Shown: one piece after another, positions 33,024 to 41,374 of the stretch | Layout: each line of letters starts with the position of its first letter | How positions within the stretch are numbered: the first letter of the stretch is position 1 | Source: JAJRXG01 sp964640065 | GTDB taxonomy: Bacteria > Bacteroidota > Bacteroidia > Chitinophagales > Saprospiraceae | Reading direction: 5' to 3' | Assembly: GCA_964640065.1 (NCBI GenBank) | Contig: CAZXIE010000010.1 | Span: 1 to 51,847, forward strand | Length of the DNA: 51,847 nucleotides | Notes under the pieces: model-generated | What the model was told of the DNA's origin: nothing | The model's input: the letters and a program-made list of their open reading frames with translations, nothing else | Database searches by the model: none | Position numbers and translations under genes: made by a program

Positions 33024-33421
33024 TCTTTATCGTATTGATGATCTTTAAAGTCATCGATCTCCCTTCTCTCTCGCTTAGTAGGTCGACCTGCTCCTTTTTC
33101 TCTCATCTCGGATCTGGCTTTACCGATGAACCAAGACTTGTACTTGTTCAGCTCTTCTTCTGGAGTGATGTCGTTATAACAAGCTTGGGCGAGAGGAGCT
33201 GACACTCTTTTTTCTATGAGATCTACCACTTCGTATTCCATATGGAATCCATTCTTCTTTACCATGATATGCTCTCCTCGAGTCAGGAGATAGGAAGGCT
33301 TGACGGTCTTGCCTTCTACTTTTACATCGCCACTCTTACAGGCATCTGTAGACATACTTCTCGACTTAAATATCCGAACACTCCAGATCCACTTATCGAT
33401 ACGTACTTTTTCTATGGACAA
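33020..33421 (-). CDS. S4-domain RNA-binding protein, Hsp15-like
   Basis: A 133-residue basic protein. Residues about 5-60 form an S4 domain (VRIDKWIWSVRIFKSRSMST, then ACKSGDVKVEGKTVKPSYLL), followed by a strand that reads EVVDLIEKRVSAP and a Lys/Arg-rich tail (GRPTKRERREIDDFKDH). This is the layout of Hsp15/YrfH and related proteins, which rescue stalled large subunits carrying peptidyl-tRNA. It overlaps the kinase gene by 4 bp (ATGA) and lies 3 bp after PPK2. A role in ribosome quality control is inferred from the family only. Confidence 0.83.
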   Translation of the reverse strand: MSIEKVRIDKWIWSVRIFKSRSMSTDACKSGDVKVEGKTVKPSYLLTRGEHIMVKKNGFHMEYEVVDLIEKRVSAPLAQACYNDITPEEELNKYKSWFIGKARSEMREKGAGRPTKRERREIDDFKDHQYDKE

Positions 33422-33424
33422 CTT

Positions 33425-34168
33425 TTACTTTTTGGATGGAAGGGTAGGAAGTGTGAACTCCATAGCGTCCAGTGCTTCTAAGACTTTAGTTGCGATGAAG
33501 TGATCGCGATACCATCGTTGATCTACAGGTGCGATGATCCATGGTGCCTTATTACATCTGTCAATGGCATCTTCATAACAAGACATGTACTTATCCCAGT
33601 GCTCGCGCTCTTTCCAGTCACCGTCGTTATGCTTCCAGTTTTTGCTGGGATCGTCGATCCTCTCTTGGAGCTTCTCTAGTTGCCGGTCCTTAGAGATGTG
33701 CATGTAAAATTTTAAGATCGTGGTGTTGTTATCCTTCATAAGTAGAGTCTCCCACGCATTGATGGCATCTATGCGCATATCTACTTTCTCTTCATCTATC
33801 CATCCGTGTACTCTTTGTATCAAGATGTCTTCATAGTGAGATCTGTTAAAGATGACGATCTGACCTTTAGCGGGGGCTAACTTATGTACGCGCCATAGAA
33901 AGTCATGGGCAAACTCCTCATCTGTAGGCTTTTTAAATGAATGAGCCGATACGCCGCCGGGGCTGGCATACTTAAAAACTTTCCTTGTTGCTCCATCCTT
34001 CCCGCTTGAGTCCATGCCTTGGAATACGATCAATACCGACTTCTTGCCTTCGGCATATAGAAGATGTTGGCGTTCGGCGATTTTCCGCACGATGGCATCA
34101 GTCTGTTTTTTAACTGATTTCTTAGTGAGACCATCGGGTGCCTTAGTAGGGTAGTCTGATAACTTCAT
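33425..34168 (-). CDS. Polyphosphate kinase 2 family protein
   Basis: A 247-residue cytosolic kinase. FQGMDSSGKDGATRKVF is the Walker A loop, VIFNRSHYEDILIQRVHGW carries the Walker B-like segment, and a lid with KLQERIDDPSKNWKHNDGDW and a WEREH-like motif (here WKEREHWDKY) follows. PPK2 enzymes transfer phosphate between polyphosphate and nucleoside mono- or diphosphates. One-domain length and the sequence style suggest class I or III; which nucleotide is used cannot be told. It heads the minus-strand group with the S4 gene 3 bp downstream. Confidence 0.88.
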   Translation of the reverse strand: MKLSDYPTKAPDGLTKKSVKKQTDAIVRKIAERQHLLYAEGKKSVLIVFQGMDSSGKDGATRKVFKYASPGGVSAHSFKKPTDEEFAHDFLWRVHKLAPAKGQIVIFNRSHYEDILIQRVHGWIDEEKVDMRIDAINAWETLLMKDNNTTILKFYMHISKDRQLEKLQERIDDPSKNWKHNDGDWKEREHWDKYMSCYEDAIDRCNKAPWIIAPVDQRWYRDHFIATKVLEALDAMEFTLPTLPSKK

Positions 34169-34210
34169 AGGACGACTTAAAGAATTATAAAACTAAAGTA
34201 CGGAAGCAAA

Positions 34211-35140
34211 TTAATAAGAAAGCTTGGCTCGCTTCACGAGATAAGATCTGAGTATAGGATTGAACCCGGCTCTTATATCAGCGGGGATGTAGTCTATCTT
34301 ATACTGGTTACACTTGGTGATGATCTCTTGTTGGCGCTCGCTCACTTTCTGATGATAAGCTTCCTTGAGAGCATTAGACTGTAGTCTGATTTCTTGTCCG
34401 GTCTCCATATCTACGAAGAGATGAGGTCGGTTTTCCCAGGCAAAGTCCATCTCCAACTCTTTATCCATTACATGAAAGACGACTACCTCATGCTTGTTAT
34501 AGTTCAAGTGTTGTAGTGCAGAGAAGAGCTCTTCTTGGCTTTCAGCCGTATCAAAGAAATCTGAGAATATAATGACCAACGACCGCTTATGGATTCTTTC
34601 AGCTATCTCATGTAAGATATCTGCAGTCTTAGTTGGCTTCTGTAGATCTTCACTTTTCATCTGAGACTCAAGATGACTGATCAGTAGCTTGAAGTGAGTG
34701 GTACTTGATCTAGCATTAGTATGGATCTTCAGTGCTTCATCATACAGCGAAAGTCCAAATGCATCTCGTTGTTTCTTCAAGAGATTCATCAGAGATGCTG
34801 CAGCTAAGGAGCTGAACTCTAGCTTGTTAGTGGTAAGGTTATTAATCTTGATGTCCTTCGGAAAGTACATCGAAGAAGATGCATCGACTACGATGTGACA
34901 TCTGAGGTTCGTTTCTTCTTCGTACTTTTTTACGAAGAGCTTATCGGTCCTGGCATAGACTTTCCAATCCAGATTTTTAGTCCCTTCTCCAGGGTTATAT
35001 AACCTGTGTTCGGCAAACTCTACAGAGAATCCGTGAAAAGGACTCTTATGAAGTCCGATGATAAATCCTTCTACTACTTTCTTAGCAAGTAACTCGAGAT
35101 TTTCGATCTTCTTGAGATCATGTAGATCAAATACACTCAT
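34211..35140 (-). CDS. DUF58 protein with von Willebrand A-like fold
   Basis: A 309-residue soluble protein. The DUF58 core HRLYNPGEGTKNLDWKVYA and the MIDAS-type HIVVDASSSMYF (DxSxS) are clear, followed by LVIIFSDFFD in the second half of the fold. The usual N-terminal membrane helices of longer DUF58 proteins are missing. The family commonly pairs with MoxR AAA+ ATPases in membrane-linked protein maturation; no moxR is seen here, so its partner would be elsewhere. The gap to PPK2 downstream is 42 bp, so co-transcription is possible. Confidence 0.86.
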   Translation of the reverse strand: MSVFDLHDLKKIENLELLAKKVVEGFIIGLHKSPFHGFSVEFAEHRLYNPGEGTKNLDWKVYARTDKLFVKKYEEETNLRCHIVVDASSSMYFPKDIKINNLTTNKLEFSSLAAASLMNLLKKQRDAFGLSLYDEALKIHTNARSSTTHFKLLISHLESQMKSEDLQKPTKTADILHEIAERIHKRSLVIIFSDFFDTAESQEELFSALQHLNYNKHEVVVFHVMDKELEMDFAWENRPHLFVDMETGQEIRLQSNALKEAYHQKVSERQQEIITKCNQYKIDYIPADIRAGFNPILRSYLVKRAKLSY

Positions 35141-35215
35141 ACATCCAATAATACGTCATAGATCATAGACATACTAACGCAGGATCGCTATAACGTGATA
35201 TAGTTGATACAAATG

Positions 35216-35246
35216 AAAAAGTCCCGCTGAGAAACTCAGCAGGACT
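35216..35246 (-). terminator. Intrinsic terminator of trxA
   Basis: On the minus strand AGTCCTGCTGAG and CTCAGCGGGACT form a 12-bp stem (one mismatch-type G-T) with a TTT loop, followed by five T residues. It lies 26 bp after the trxA stop and insulates the DUF58 gene. Confidence 0.85.
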
Positions 35247-35271
35247 TGATATCATTTTTAATGGATCTCTA

Positions 35272-35589
35272 CTACAGGATCGCCTCTAGCTTAGAAGCTA
35301 AAGTTTGCTTAGTAGCTGTACCAACATGCTTATCTACTACCTCGCCATTCTTAAGGAATAGGATAGTCGGTATGCTTCTCACACCATACTTCATAGATAC
35401 TTCAGGATTGGTGTCGACATTGACCTTTCCTATCGTTGCTTTACCTTCAAAATCTTTAGATAACTCATCGATAACTGGGCCAACGAGCCTGCATGGTCCG
35501 CACCATTCTGCCCAAAAGTCAACAACTGCTACGCCTTCTTTATCTATAGCTTCAGCTTTAAAGTTACTGTCGGTGAATTCAAATGCCAT
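35272..35589 (-). CDS. trxA: Thioredoxin
   Basis: A 105-residue cytosolic redox protein. The active site is W29-C30-G31-P32-C33 (AEWCGPCRLVGP), the cis-proline is in SIPTILFLKNGEVVD, and the buried Asp is in VVDFWAEW. No signal peptide is present. Length is standard. It is a monocistronic unit on the minus strand with its own promoter upstream and hairpin terminator downstream. It reduces protein disulphides with electrons from thioredoxin reductase. Confidence 0.97.
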   Translation of the reverse strand: MAFEFTDSNFKAEAIDKEGVAVVDFWAEWCGPCRLVGPVIDELSKDFEGKATIGKVNVDTNPEVSMKYGVRSIPTILFLKNGEVVDKHVGTATKQTLASKLEAIL

Positions 35590-35612
35590 TTTATGTTTTT
35601 ATTTTATTGTTA

Positions 35613-35620
35613 CAAATTTA
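35613..35620 (-). promoter_or_regulatory. -7 element of the trxA promoter
   Basis: On the minus strand TAAATTTG fits TAnnTTTG, 23 bp ahead of the trxA ATG. No clear TTTG is seen at the -33 position. Confidence 0.5.
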
Positions 35621-35721
35621 CGTTTCTCAGCGTGGGTATGGTTGGATTACCTGTACTTTTTAACATATACATGAATTACTACAATTTATTGCCCTAAATA
35701 GTTCTCAATTAGATATCCCAA

Positions 35722-36804
35722 GTGACAAGTATTTTAAAATTAGTCCGATTTAGGACCGTAATCTGGGTGATAGCGGCAGGGATAACCCTACTTGTCTTCT
35801 ATGTTACCCCTTATCGGTCAGCCTTTGTAGAGCAGGTATATAGTCGAGGTTTTTTTCGAATCTATCGATCTTTCTGGGATCATACGATAGCTTTATCGCC
35901 GATACCGCTTATCTATCTCGTGATCTTAGGTGCCATTTTATATCTATTTGGCATCGGCTCTTACTCGAGAGCTAAAGTTCATCCTAAACCCAAGTGGCAA
36001 AACTTTACTCGGCGCTTAGTCAGACTTATTTGTTTTGCCGTGGTCATCTTCTACTGGTGCTGGGGATTCAATTATAAGAGATCATCACTTAACTCACTAC
36101 TAGAACTTGGATCTGATGAACCCAATGAGGTGTGGCTGCGTGATACATATTGCGAGGTGACTGAGAAGATGATGCAGCTCAGGCTTCAGATAGGCGATGT
36201 GGAGGTGGGAGATATTTACGTAAGTGAAAAAGAGCTGCGTGATAATCTTGAAGACAAGCTAAGGTCGATCGGACTACCAGTCTACGGGCATGTGCGTGCT
36301 CGAAAAATCCAACCTAGAGGAAGTCTTTTACATCTGAGCACGGCCGGTGTATATCTTCCGTGGGCAGGGGAGGGCCATATCGACAAGGGACTTCATCCCA
36401 TCGTACATCCCTTCACGATGATCCATGAGATGTCACATGGCTATGGTTGGACGGGAGAGGATGAGTGTAACTTTCTAGCTCTCATCACTGCTATCTCTAG
36501 CGATAATAAGTGGGCGCAGTACAGTGGTTACTTTGGATACTGGAGGTATCTAAGGTATCAGCTCTTTGTAGTAGACCGAGAGGTTTTTGATCAGCTGTAT
36601 AGGGCGGGCGATGATGTCGTCATGAAGGATTATGAGGAGATCATCTCTTATAGTCGAAGGTATAAAGAGATACTACCTGAGCTTCGAGACATCTTTTATG
36701 ATACCTATCTCAAGTCTCATGGTATAGCAAGTGGGCTGATTAATTATAATCAGATGATCAGACTAGCTTATCGATGGGAACAGTCGCATGGCGACCTACT
36801 CTAA
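35722..36804 (+). CDS. DUF3810 membrane protein with HExxH motif
   Basis: A 360-residue protein starting at GTG 35722. The first 115 residues or so hold three hydrophobic segments (VIWVIAAGITLLVFYV, IPLIYLVILGAILYLFGI, LVRLICFAVVIFYWCWGF), then a soluble domain. MIHEMSHGYGWTGEDECNF gives an HExxH zinc-binding pair with a downstream Glu, as in metallopeptidases. The layout matches DUF3810, common in Bacteroidota and Firmicutes. A membrane-bound metalloprotease role is inferred, without a known substrate. Its end overlaps the convergent barrel gene by 9 bp. Confidence 0.8.
   Translation: MTSILKLVRFRTVIWVIAAGITLLVFYVTPYRSAFVEQVYSRGFFRIYRSFWDHTIALSPIPLIYLVILGAILYLFGIGSYSRAKVHPKPKWQNFTRRLVRLICFAVVIFYWCWGFNYKRSSLNSLLELGSDEPNEVWLRDTYCEVTEKMMQLRLQIGDVEVGDIYVSEKELRDNLEDKLRSIGLPVYGHVRARKIQPRGSLLHLSTAGVYLPWAGEGHIDKGLHPIVHPFTMIHEMSHGYGWTGEDECNFLALITAISSDNKWAQYSGYFGYWRYLRYQLFVVDREVFDQLYRAGDDVVMKDYEEIISYSRRYKEILPELRDIFYDTYLKSHGIASGLINYNQMIRLAYRWEQSHGDLL
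36213..36228 (+). repeat. Interspersed 16-bp motif, site 8 (TATTTACGTAAGTGAA)
   Basis: Copy inside the DUF3810 gene in codons for IYVSE; 14 of 16 bases match. Positions 6/13 are A and T. Confidence 0.4.
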
Positions 36805-37632
36805 GATCGAATACGTCAAGCCAAGTCCAAGCGAAGACCCAAGATCTGGGTGCGACTGGTATCCGACGTGCACTTGTGTGGCTTGATTTATATCTAGAGA
36901 CACACCAAATGAAATCGTAGAAGGAGATGTCCCGACAGATATGTATAAGTCGAGTATCTCATGCGGTTTATATACCAAGCCCGGTCTAAAAGTGACAGTC
37001 TCATCCGAAGAGTAAGTGATGGTACTATACAGCTCAGCTATCGGAGAGAGTTCATATCCTATACCTAGATTAAGCGTACCTAATCTGGCATCTTCTCTCG
37101 ACATGAAAGATCTAATGTGCTCGACATGAGCAGAAAGTGTAAACGACGAAGATAGTTGGCCAAAATATCCCAATGTCAGATCCCAAGATGACCGCTGGCC
37201 GAGCCCCTCGATGTCAAGTCGAGATAGTAGCGGCTGTACAGCGAGATAAGATGAGCTACCGATGCGCCTCGTAAAACTAACGGTGGCAAAGTTTTCTTTA
37301 AAACCCGGTATGCCATAACTACCCAAGCTCAAGCCTAGTTGTGATGACTCATCAACTCTGAATGCGGCAGCACCAGAGAAAGTGAAAATATCTGTTCCAT
37401 ACCTATTGAGCCCAGAGGCCGTGCCTTGAAACTTATAAGGGCCTACCAGCACTGACGCTGGATTAGCATATAAACCATGTACTCCGGTAAGAACTGTTGG
37501 GTTAGAAGAGGTACCTAGGGCTAGAGCGTGGCTTTCTGATGGAGTGATCTGTCCAGAAAGACTTCCATATATCAACAAGAATAGTAGAGCGAAAATGTTC
37601 CTTATGTGGACATGCATATCCTCAAGCCTCAT
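36796..37632 (-). CDS. Probable outer-membrane beta-barrel protein (PorV/FadL-like)
   Basis: A 278-residue protein with a signal peptide (hydrophobic core IFALLFLLIYGSLSG, cut near SGQITP). Directly after it comes ALALGTSSNPTVLTGVHGLY plus ANPAS, resembling the 'alalG.......g...yNPA' start of PorV/UPF0164/FadL-type barrels. The rest is made of alternating strands with Gly and aromatic residues. ATG 37632 or ATG 37617 could be the start; the latter gives a more usual signal peptide. Function is unknown; transport or a type IX secretion accessory role are only guesses. A terminator-like hairpin lies upstream of it on its own strand. Confidence 0.65.
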   Translation of the reverse strand: MRLEDMHVHIRNIFALLFLLIYGSLSGQITPSESHALALGTSSNPTVLTGVHGLYANPASVLVGPYKFQGTASGLNRYGTDIFTFSGAAAFRVDESSQLGLSLGSYGIPGFKENFATVSFTRRIGSSSYLAVQPLLSRLDIEGLGQRSSWDLTLGYFGQLSSSFTLSAHVEHIRSFMSREDARLGTLNLGIGYELSPIAELYSTITYSSDETVTFRPGLVYKPHEILDLYISVGTSPSTISFGVSLDINQATQVHVGYQSHPDLGSSLGLGLTYSILE

Positions 37633-37674
37633 AGCACAAATATAGTTTTTGAGATGAGAGAAACAGACTAGGCA

Positions 37675-37710
37675 TAAAAAAGCAAAGCCCCGATGACTCG
37701 GGGCTTTGCT
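37675..37710 (-). terminator. Perfect 13-bp terminator hairpin ahead of the barrel gene
   Basis: AGCAAAGCCCCGA pairs perfectly with TCGGGGCTTTGCT (37681-37693 and 37698-37710, loop TGAC). The T-run is on the minus strand (37676-37680), so it stops transcription moving left, just 43 bp before the barrel gene's ATG at 37632. On the plus strand only GAAGGTTTT follows. No gene ends here on the minus strand, so it could be an attenuator or close a short RNA. Confidence 0.8.
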
Positions 37711-37787
37711 GAAGGTTTTAACAGTCGCAGTTTATTAAAAATTAGTTTTGCAACAAAAAGTTTTCGTTTTGTTCTATACTCTATCCT

Positions 37788-38417
37788 ATGTCAAATAGCG
37801 TACCAAAGCCTACAATAAAGGAGATTTCATTCATAGGGAGTTTTCCTTCTCAAGCTATCGCACCCAAACTAGACTTGCCGGAGTTCGCATTTGCTGGGCG
37901 ATCTAATGTGGGGAAGTCTTCTTTGATCAATTTTCTGAGTGATAGAAAGAATATCGCGAAGACTTCTTCGACACCAGGGAAAACCCAGATGATCAATCTT
38001 TTTGAAGTAGATGAAGCTTGGGTGCTTGCTGATTTACCGGGATATGGGTATGCTCGAGTTAGTAAAAAGAAGCGGGCGAAGTTCACAGGGATGATAGAGA
38101 CTTACCTCAAAAAGCGCGAAAATCTGGCAACAGTCTTTCTACTTATAGATATAAGGCACGAGGCTCAGGATGCGGATATAGCGCAGATCGAGTGGCTGGC
38201 TAATAAAGAAGTCCCTTTTAGTATCATATTTACCAAGAGTGATAAGCTTAAAAAACCTGAGATAGAACCTAAAACCGAGCTATATATGGTCGAATTAGAC
38301 AAAATACTGTACGATCGACCTAACTTCTTCGTCACATCGGCGACCAGTCGTGATGGTGCTGAGGAGGTTCTATCGTACATACATTATGTCTTGGAGCAGA
38401 TGAGTAAGCAAGGGTAG
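37788..38417 (+). CDS. engB: Ribosome-biogenesis GTPase EngB/YsxC
   Basis: A 209-residue GTPase. FAGRSNVGKSSLINFL is the P-loop, the switch I Thr lies in KTSSTPGKTQMINLF, G3 is LADLPGYGYARVS, G4 is FTKSDKL, and G5 falls in FFVTSATSRDG. Members take part in late assembly of the large subunit and are often essential. Length is normal. A 64-bp gap with a promoter follows before the acyltransferase. Confidence 0.96.
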   Translation: MSNSVPKPTIKEISFIGSFPSQAIAPKLDLPEFAFAGRSNVGKSSLINFLSDRKNIAKTSSTPGKTQMINLFEVDEAWVLADLPGYGYARVSKKKRAKFTGMIETYLKKRENLATVFLLIDIRHEAQDADIAQIEWLANKEVPFSIIFTKSDKLKKPEIEPKTELYMVELDKILYDRPNFFVTSATSRDGAEEVLSYIHYVLEQMSKQG

Positions 38418-38430
38418 TCCATCACCTGCT

Positions 38431-38459
38431 TGAACTCTGAAGAACTAATCTATATTTGC
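38431..38459 (+). promoter_or_regulatory. Promoter of the acyltransferase gene
   Basis: TTG at 38431-38433 and TATATTTG at 38452-38459, 18 bp apart, fit the Bacteroidetes -33/-7 pattern. The ATG at 38482 is 22 bp downstream. Confidence 0.6.
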
Positions 38460-38481
38460 GGTATCTACGAAGAAGGACTGT

Positions 38482-40170
38482 ATGCAGCCGATCGATCATA
38501 TCATACCTAATATAGAAGATTGGCCGATAGCTACTTTTCATAGAGATAGAGAGCGCATCGTGAAGAAGCTGATCTCTACTACTATGGAGGCGTTGCTGGC
38601 GGATCCTGAGCTACCTAACTATCTCAATCAGACAGTTTATAACGAAAAGCTAAGATGTAAGTCCGATGCCCTCAAGGTAGATCCTCCTAAGGAATACGCC
38701 TACTGGAAAAAAATAGAGACTGACTTATCTAAAGCTCTCGAGGAAGGGCAGGACCAACAAAAGATCCATGAAGAGATCCTTCATAAGATCATAGCAAGAT
38801 ATGCGGAGGAGATCCTCGGAGACTTTAAGCCCAAGACTTTTAGGTTCATCCGAAAACTCACCACTTGGGTTTTTAGATTGTTGTTGAATCCTTTCAAACG
38901 AAAAGGTCAAGGCTTTTTCTGGGGGAACAGATCTGATGTACTTGATAAGATTAAAGTAGAGGGGCCTATCGATGACATAAGAGGACTCTTCGATAAGGGC
39001 ACAGTCCTCGTGCTTCCTACTCACTTTAGCAATCTTGACTCTTTATCAGTAGGGTATTCGACTGACATGTTAGCAGGTTTACCTTTCTTCTCATATGGAG
39101 CGGGGCTCAATCTCTATGACTACGAACTCTTTGCTTATTACATGAGTAAGGTAGGTACGTACAAGATCGATCGAAGAAAAAGAAACCCGATATATCGAAA
39201 GACGCTAGATCTATTCTCGACAGTTGGTATCCAAGAAGGACTGAACTCCATCTTCTATCCCGGAGGTACCAGATCTCGTACAGGTGCTATAGAACAAAAG
39301 CTCAAGTTTGGATTGATGAATACGATCATCGATAGCCAAAATGAGTTTTATATAAAAGGCATAGACAAGAAGATCATCATCGTGCCTCTTGTGACGAGCT
39401 ATCATTTCGTACTGGAAGCTAACGGTCTGATCGATCAGTACCTGAGGAAGACAGGTAAGGAAAACTACTTTGATAGGATCCCTAAGAAGGGTGTATCCAT
39501 GATGCGGTTTCGGTTCTTGAAGAGGTTGTTTGGGCGTGGGTCTGAGATGGTGATGTCTTTTGGACAACCTATAGACATCTTTGGACATAAGATCGATAAA
39601 AACGGAAAAAGTATCAAAGATGGTCGTACGATCGATATCAGTAATTACTTCAGATCTGGGGATGAGTTGACCAAAGATGTCCAGCGTAATCGTGTATATA
39701 GTCGCTACCTGGCTGAGGCCGTAGTCGATAGTTACATGAGAGAAAATGTCGTGCTCACCTCGCACATAGCGGCCTTTGTAGTCTATCAAATGTTTGAGAA
39801 GCAGTATCCTAATCTCGACATATTTGCACTACTTGCACTCCCAGAAGACTATCTAGATCTTCCTATAGATAAAGTCTGCGCTCAGATCAAAAAAGTCCAA
39901 GACCAACTCGAAGTGTTAAGGAGTGCTGGCCAAGTTAAGCTCAGCGAAGAAGTCGAGACATATACACCTGAAGAACTTTTATCTGACGCTACGGAACACA
40001 TCAACTCTTATCACTTTCATCAGCCCATCAAAGTTAAAAATGGTGCAGTACAAAGCGAAAACCTAAAACTGCTTTACTTTTATCATAACCGATTGTACGG
40101 TTATAAGTTAGATCGGATCATCACTGTCGGCCAAAAAAAGAATATTATACTAAGGAGAGCTCTTTACTAG
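38482..40170 (+). CDS. Large glycerolipid acyltransferase (PlsB/PlsC-fold)
   Basis: A 562-residue protein. The catalytic block lies mid-protein: LPTHFSNLDSLSVGY is the HX4D motif, and FYPGGTRSRTGAIEQKLKFG is the glycerol-phosphate-binding motif (GTRSR). Segments of about 180 residues before and 200 after have no transmembrane character; the size is nearer to PlsB-type glycerol-3-phosphate acyltransferases than to PlsC. It should acylate glycerol-3-phosphate or lysophosphatidate during phospholipid synthesis at the inner membrane. Which step it performs is not certain. It has its own promoter. Confidence 0.82.
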   Translation: MQPIDHIIPNIEDWPIATFHRDRERIVKKLISTTMEALLADPELPNYLNQTVYNEKLRCKSDALKVDPPKEYAYWKKIETDLSKALEEGQDQQKIHEEILHKIIARYAEEILGDFKPKTFRFIRKLTTWVFRLLLNPFKRKGQGFFWGNRSDVLDKIKVEGPIDDIRGLFDKGTVLVLPTHFSNLDSLSVGYSTDMLAGLPFFSYGAGLNLYDYELFAYYMSKVGTYKIDRRKRNPIYRKTLDLFSTVGIQEGLNSIFYPGGTRSRTGAIEQKLKFGLMNTIIDSQNEFYIKGIDKKIIIVPLVTSYHFVLEANGLIDQYLRKTGKENYFDRIPKKGVSMMRFRFLKRLFGRGSEMVMSFGQPIDIFGHKIDKNGKSIKDGRTIDISNYFRSGDELTKDVQRNRVYSRYLAEAVVDSYMRENVVLTSHIAAFVVYQMFEKQYPNLDIFALLALPEDYLDLPIDKVCAQIKKVQDQLEVLRSAGQVKLSEEVETYTPEELLSDATEHINSYHFHQPIKVKNGAVQSENLKLLYFYHNRLYGYKLDRIITVGQKKNIILRRALY

Positions 40171-40195
40171 TATCTGAAAGTCCGCGACAATCTGT

Positions 40196-40211
40196 TACAC
40201 TTTCGTGAATG
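40196..40211 (-). repeat. Interspersed 16-bp motif, site 9
   Basis: On the minus strand CATTCACGAAAGTGTA, three bases off the best copies. It lies in the 117-bp gap before the exonuclease gene. Positions 6/13 are A and T. Confidence 0.45.
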
Positions 40212-40287
40212 TATTGATCTTTCCTTCGTTATCTTTAGCAAGTAGATCTCACATGATTAGTGAAGATCTAGAAGAGAATCCGCGACA

Positions 40288-40842
40288 TTGAGATACATCA
40301 TATATGATTTAGAAGCGACTTGTTGGAGAGGGAGACCTCCCAAAGGTATCACTGAGGTCATAGAGATCGGTGCGGTTAAAGTAGATCGATATGGCGATGT
40401 GAATAGCACCTTCTCTCATTTTGTCCGGCCAGTGGTTAATCCTCACTTAAGTGGATTTTGTAAGCAACTAACCTCTATCACTCAAGAGAATGTCGATCAT
40501 GCTCGGACCTTTGATAAAGTAGTACAAGACTTTATCGAGTGGGGAGAGATGTATGATGAGGACTACATACTCCTCTCATGGGGAGCCGATGATCAGAAGT
40601 TACTGGCTAACGACTGTAGACTCCATAAGGTAGACCCAGATTTCACTTCGCAGTATGTAGACCTTAAGAAGGCCTACCGTAATCTGAAAAAACTCAAGCA
40701 CGCGAGAGGCCTGAAAGCAACTGTCAAGCAAGAAGGTTTTGACTTCACGGGACTGCATCATCGCGCTATCAGTGATGCTGAGAACCTCTCCAAGATATTC
40801 ATCAAGCATCTCGAGGACTGGGATCTGTATTATAAAGTGTAG
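40288..40842 (+). CDS. DEDDh 3'-5' exonuclease, KapD/ERI-1-like
   Basis: A 184-residue nuclease beginning at TTG 40288. Exo I is IIYDLEATCW with D7 and E9, the VIEIGAVKVDRYGDV strand follows, Exo II has the Asp in SWGADDQKLL, and Exo III is HHRAISDAENL with the catalytic His and Asp. This is the ERI-1/KapD-like branch of the DnaQ fold, acting on RNA or DNA 3' ends. No ATG fits the N-terminus, since the catalytic strand starts four residues in. dctQ begins 13 bp after the stop. The biological substrate is unknown. Confidence 0.85.
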   Translation: MRYIIYDLEATCWRGRPPKGITEVIEIGAVKVDRYGDVNSTFSHFVRPVVNPHLSGFCKQLTSITQENVDHARTFDKVVQDFIEWGEMYDEDYILLSWGADDQKLLANDCRLHKVDPDFTSQYVDLKKAYRNLKKLKHARGLKATVKQEGFDFTGLHHRAISDAENLSKIFIKHLEDWDLYYKV

Positions 40843-40855
40843 CTTCATCTCAACC

Positions 40856-41374
40856 ATGAGATCTTTCCTTTTATACCTAAGCAGATGTATTGACACTTTC
40901 GTAAATGCTCTAGGCCAATCAGTAGCCTGGCTCACTACCATATTGATGATAATCATCTGCACGGATGTGATCATGAGATACCTTTTCTCAAGCTCAGCTA
41001 ATTGGATCGTAGAGTTAGAGTGGCATCTAGCAGCCGTCATCTTTTTAATCGGGGCGTCATATGCTTTGCTCTATGACAAGCATGTAAGAGTCGATGTCTT
41101 CTATGAGCGGCTTGGACGATCATCAAAAAACTGGATCAATATCCTAGGCATCCTTCTGTTTCTACTGCCTTGGGCAGCCGTACTCATATATCATGGATGG
41201 ACCTATGCGGAGAGTGCCTATAGTTATAACCAAGGCTCGTCTCAACCCAATGGCTTACCTGCGAGATACATCATCAAGTCCTTTATACCTTTTGGCTTTT
41301 TTCTGCTTGCCTTGGCGGGATTGTCAGTAGTGATAAAGTCTGTCTATAACGAAGAGCGAGCATGGAAGGAATAG
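40856..41374 (+). CDS. dctQ: TRAP transporter small membrane subunit DctQ
   Basis: A 172-residue inner-membrane protein with four predicted helices: SVAWLTTILMIIICTDVIMRY, WHLAAVIFLIGASYALL, INILGILLFLLPWAAVLIY in the centre and FIPFGFFLLALAGLSVVI at the end. The pattern 'ELEWHLAAVIFLIGASYALLYDKHVRVDV' in two pieces (WHLAAVIFLIGASYALLYDK; VRVDVFYERLG) is typical of DctQ. With DctM and a periplasmic binding protein it imports organic acids by Na+ symport. The longer open frame from 40739 overlaps the exonuclease gene and is rejected. It overlaps dctM by 13 bp. Confidence 0.88.
   Translation: MRSFLLYLSRCIDTFVNALGQSVAWLTTILMIIICTDVIMRYLFSSSANWIVELEWHLAAVIFLIGASYALLYDKHVRVDVFYERLGRSSKNWINILGILLFLLPWAAVLIYHGWTYAESAYSYNQGSSQPNGLPARYIIKSFIPFGFFLLALAGLSVVIKSVYNEERAWKE
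40892..40907 (-). repeat. Interspersed 16-bp motif, site 10
   Basis: On the minus strand CATTTACGAAAGTGTC, 14 of 16. It lies about 35 bp inside dctQ, in codons for DTFVNA. Positions 6/13 are A and T. Confidence 0.45.
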
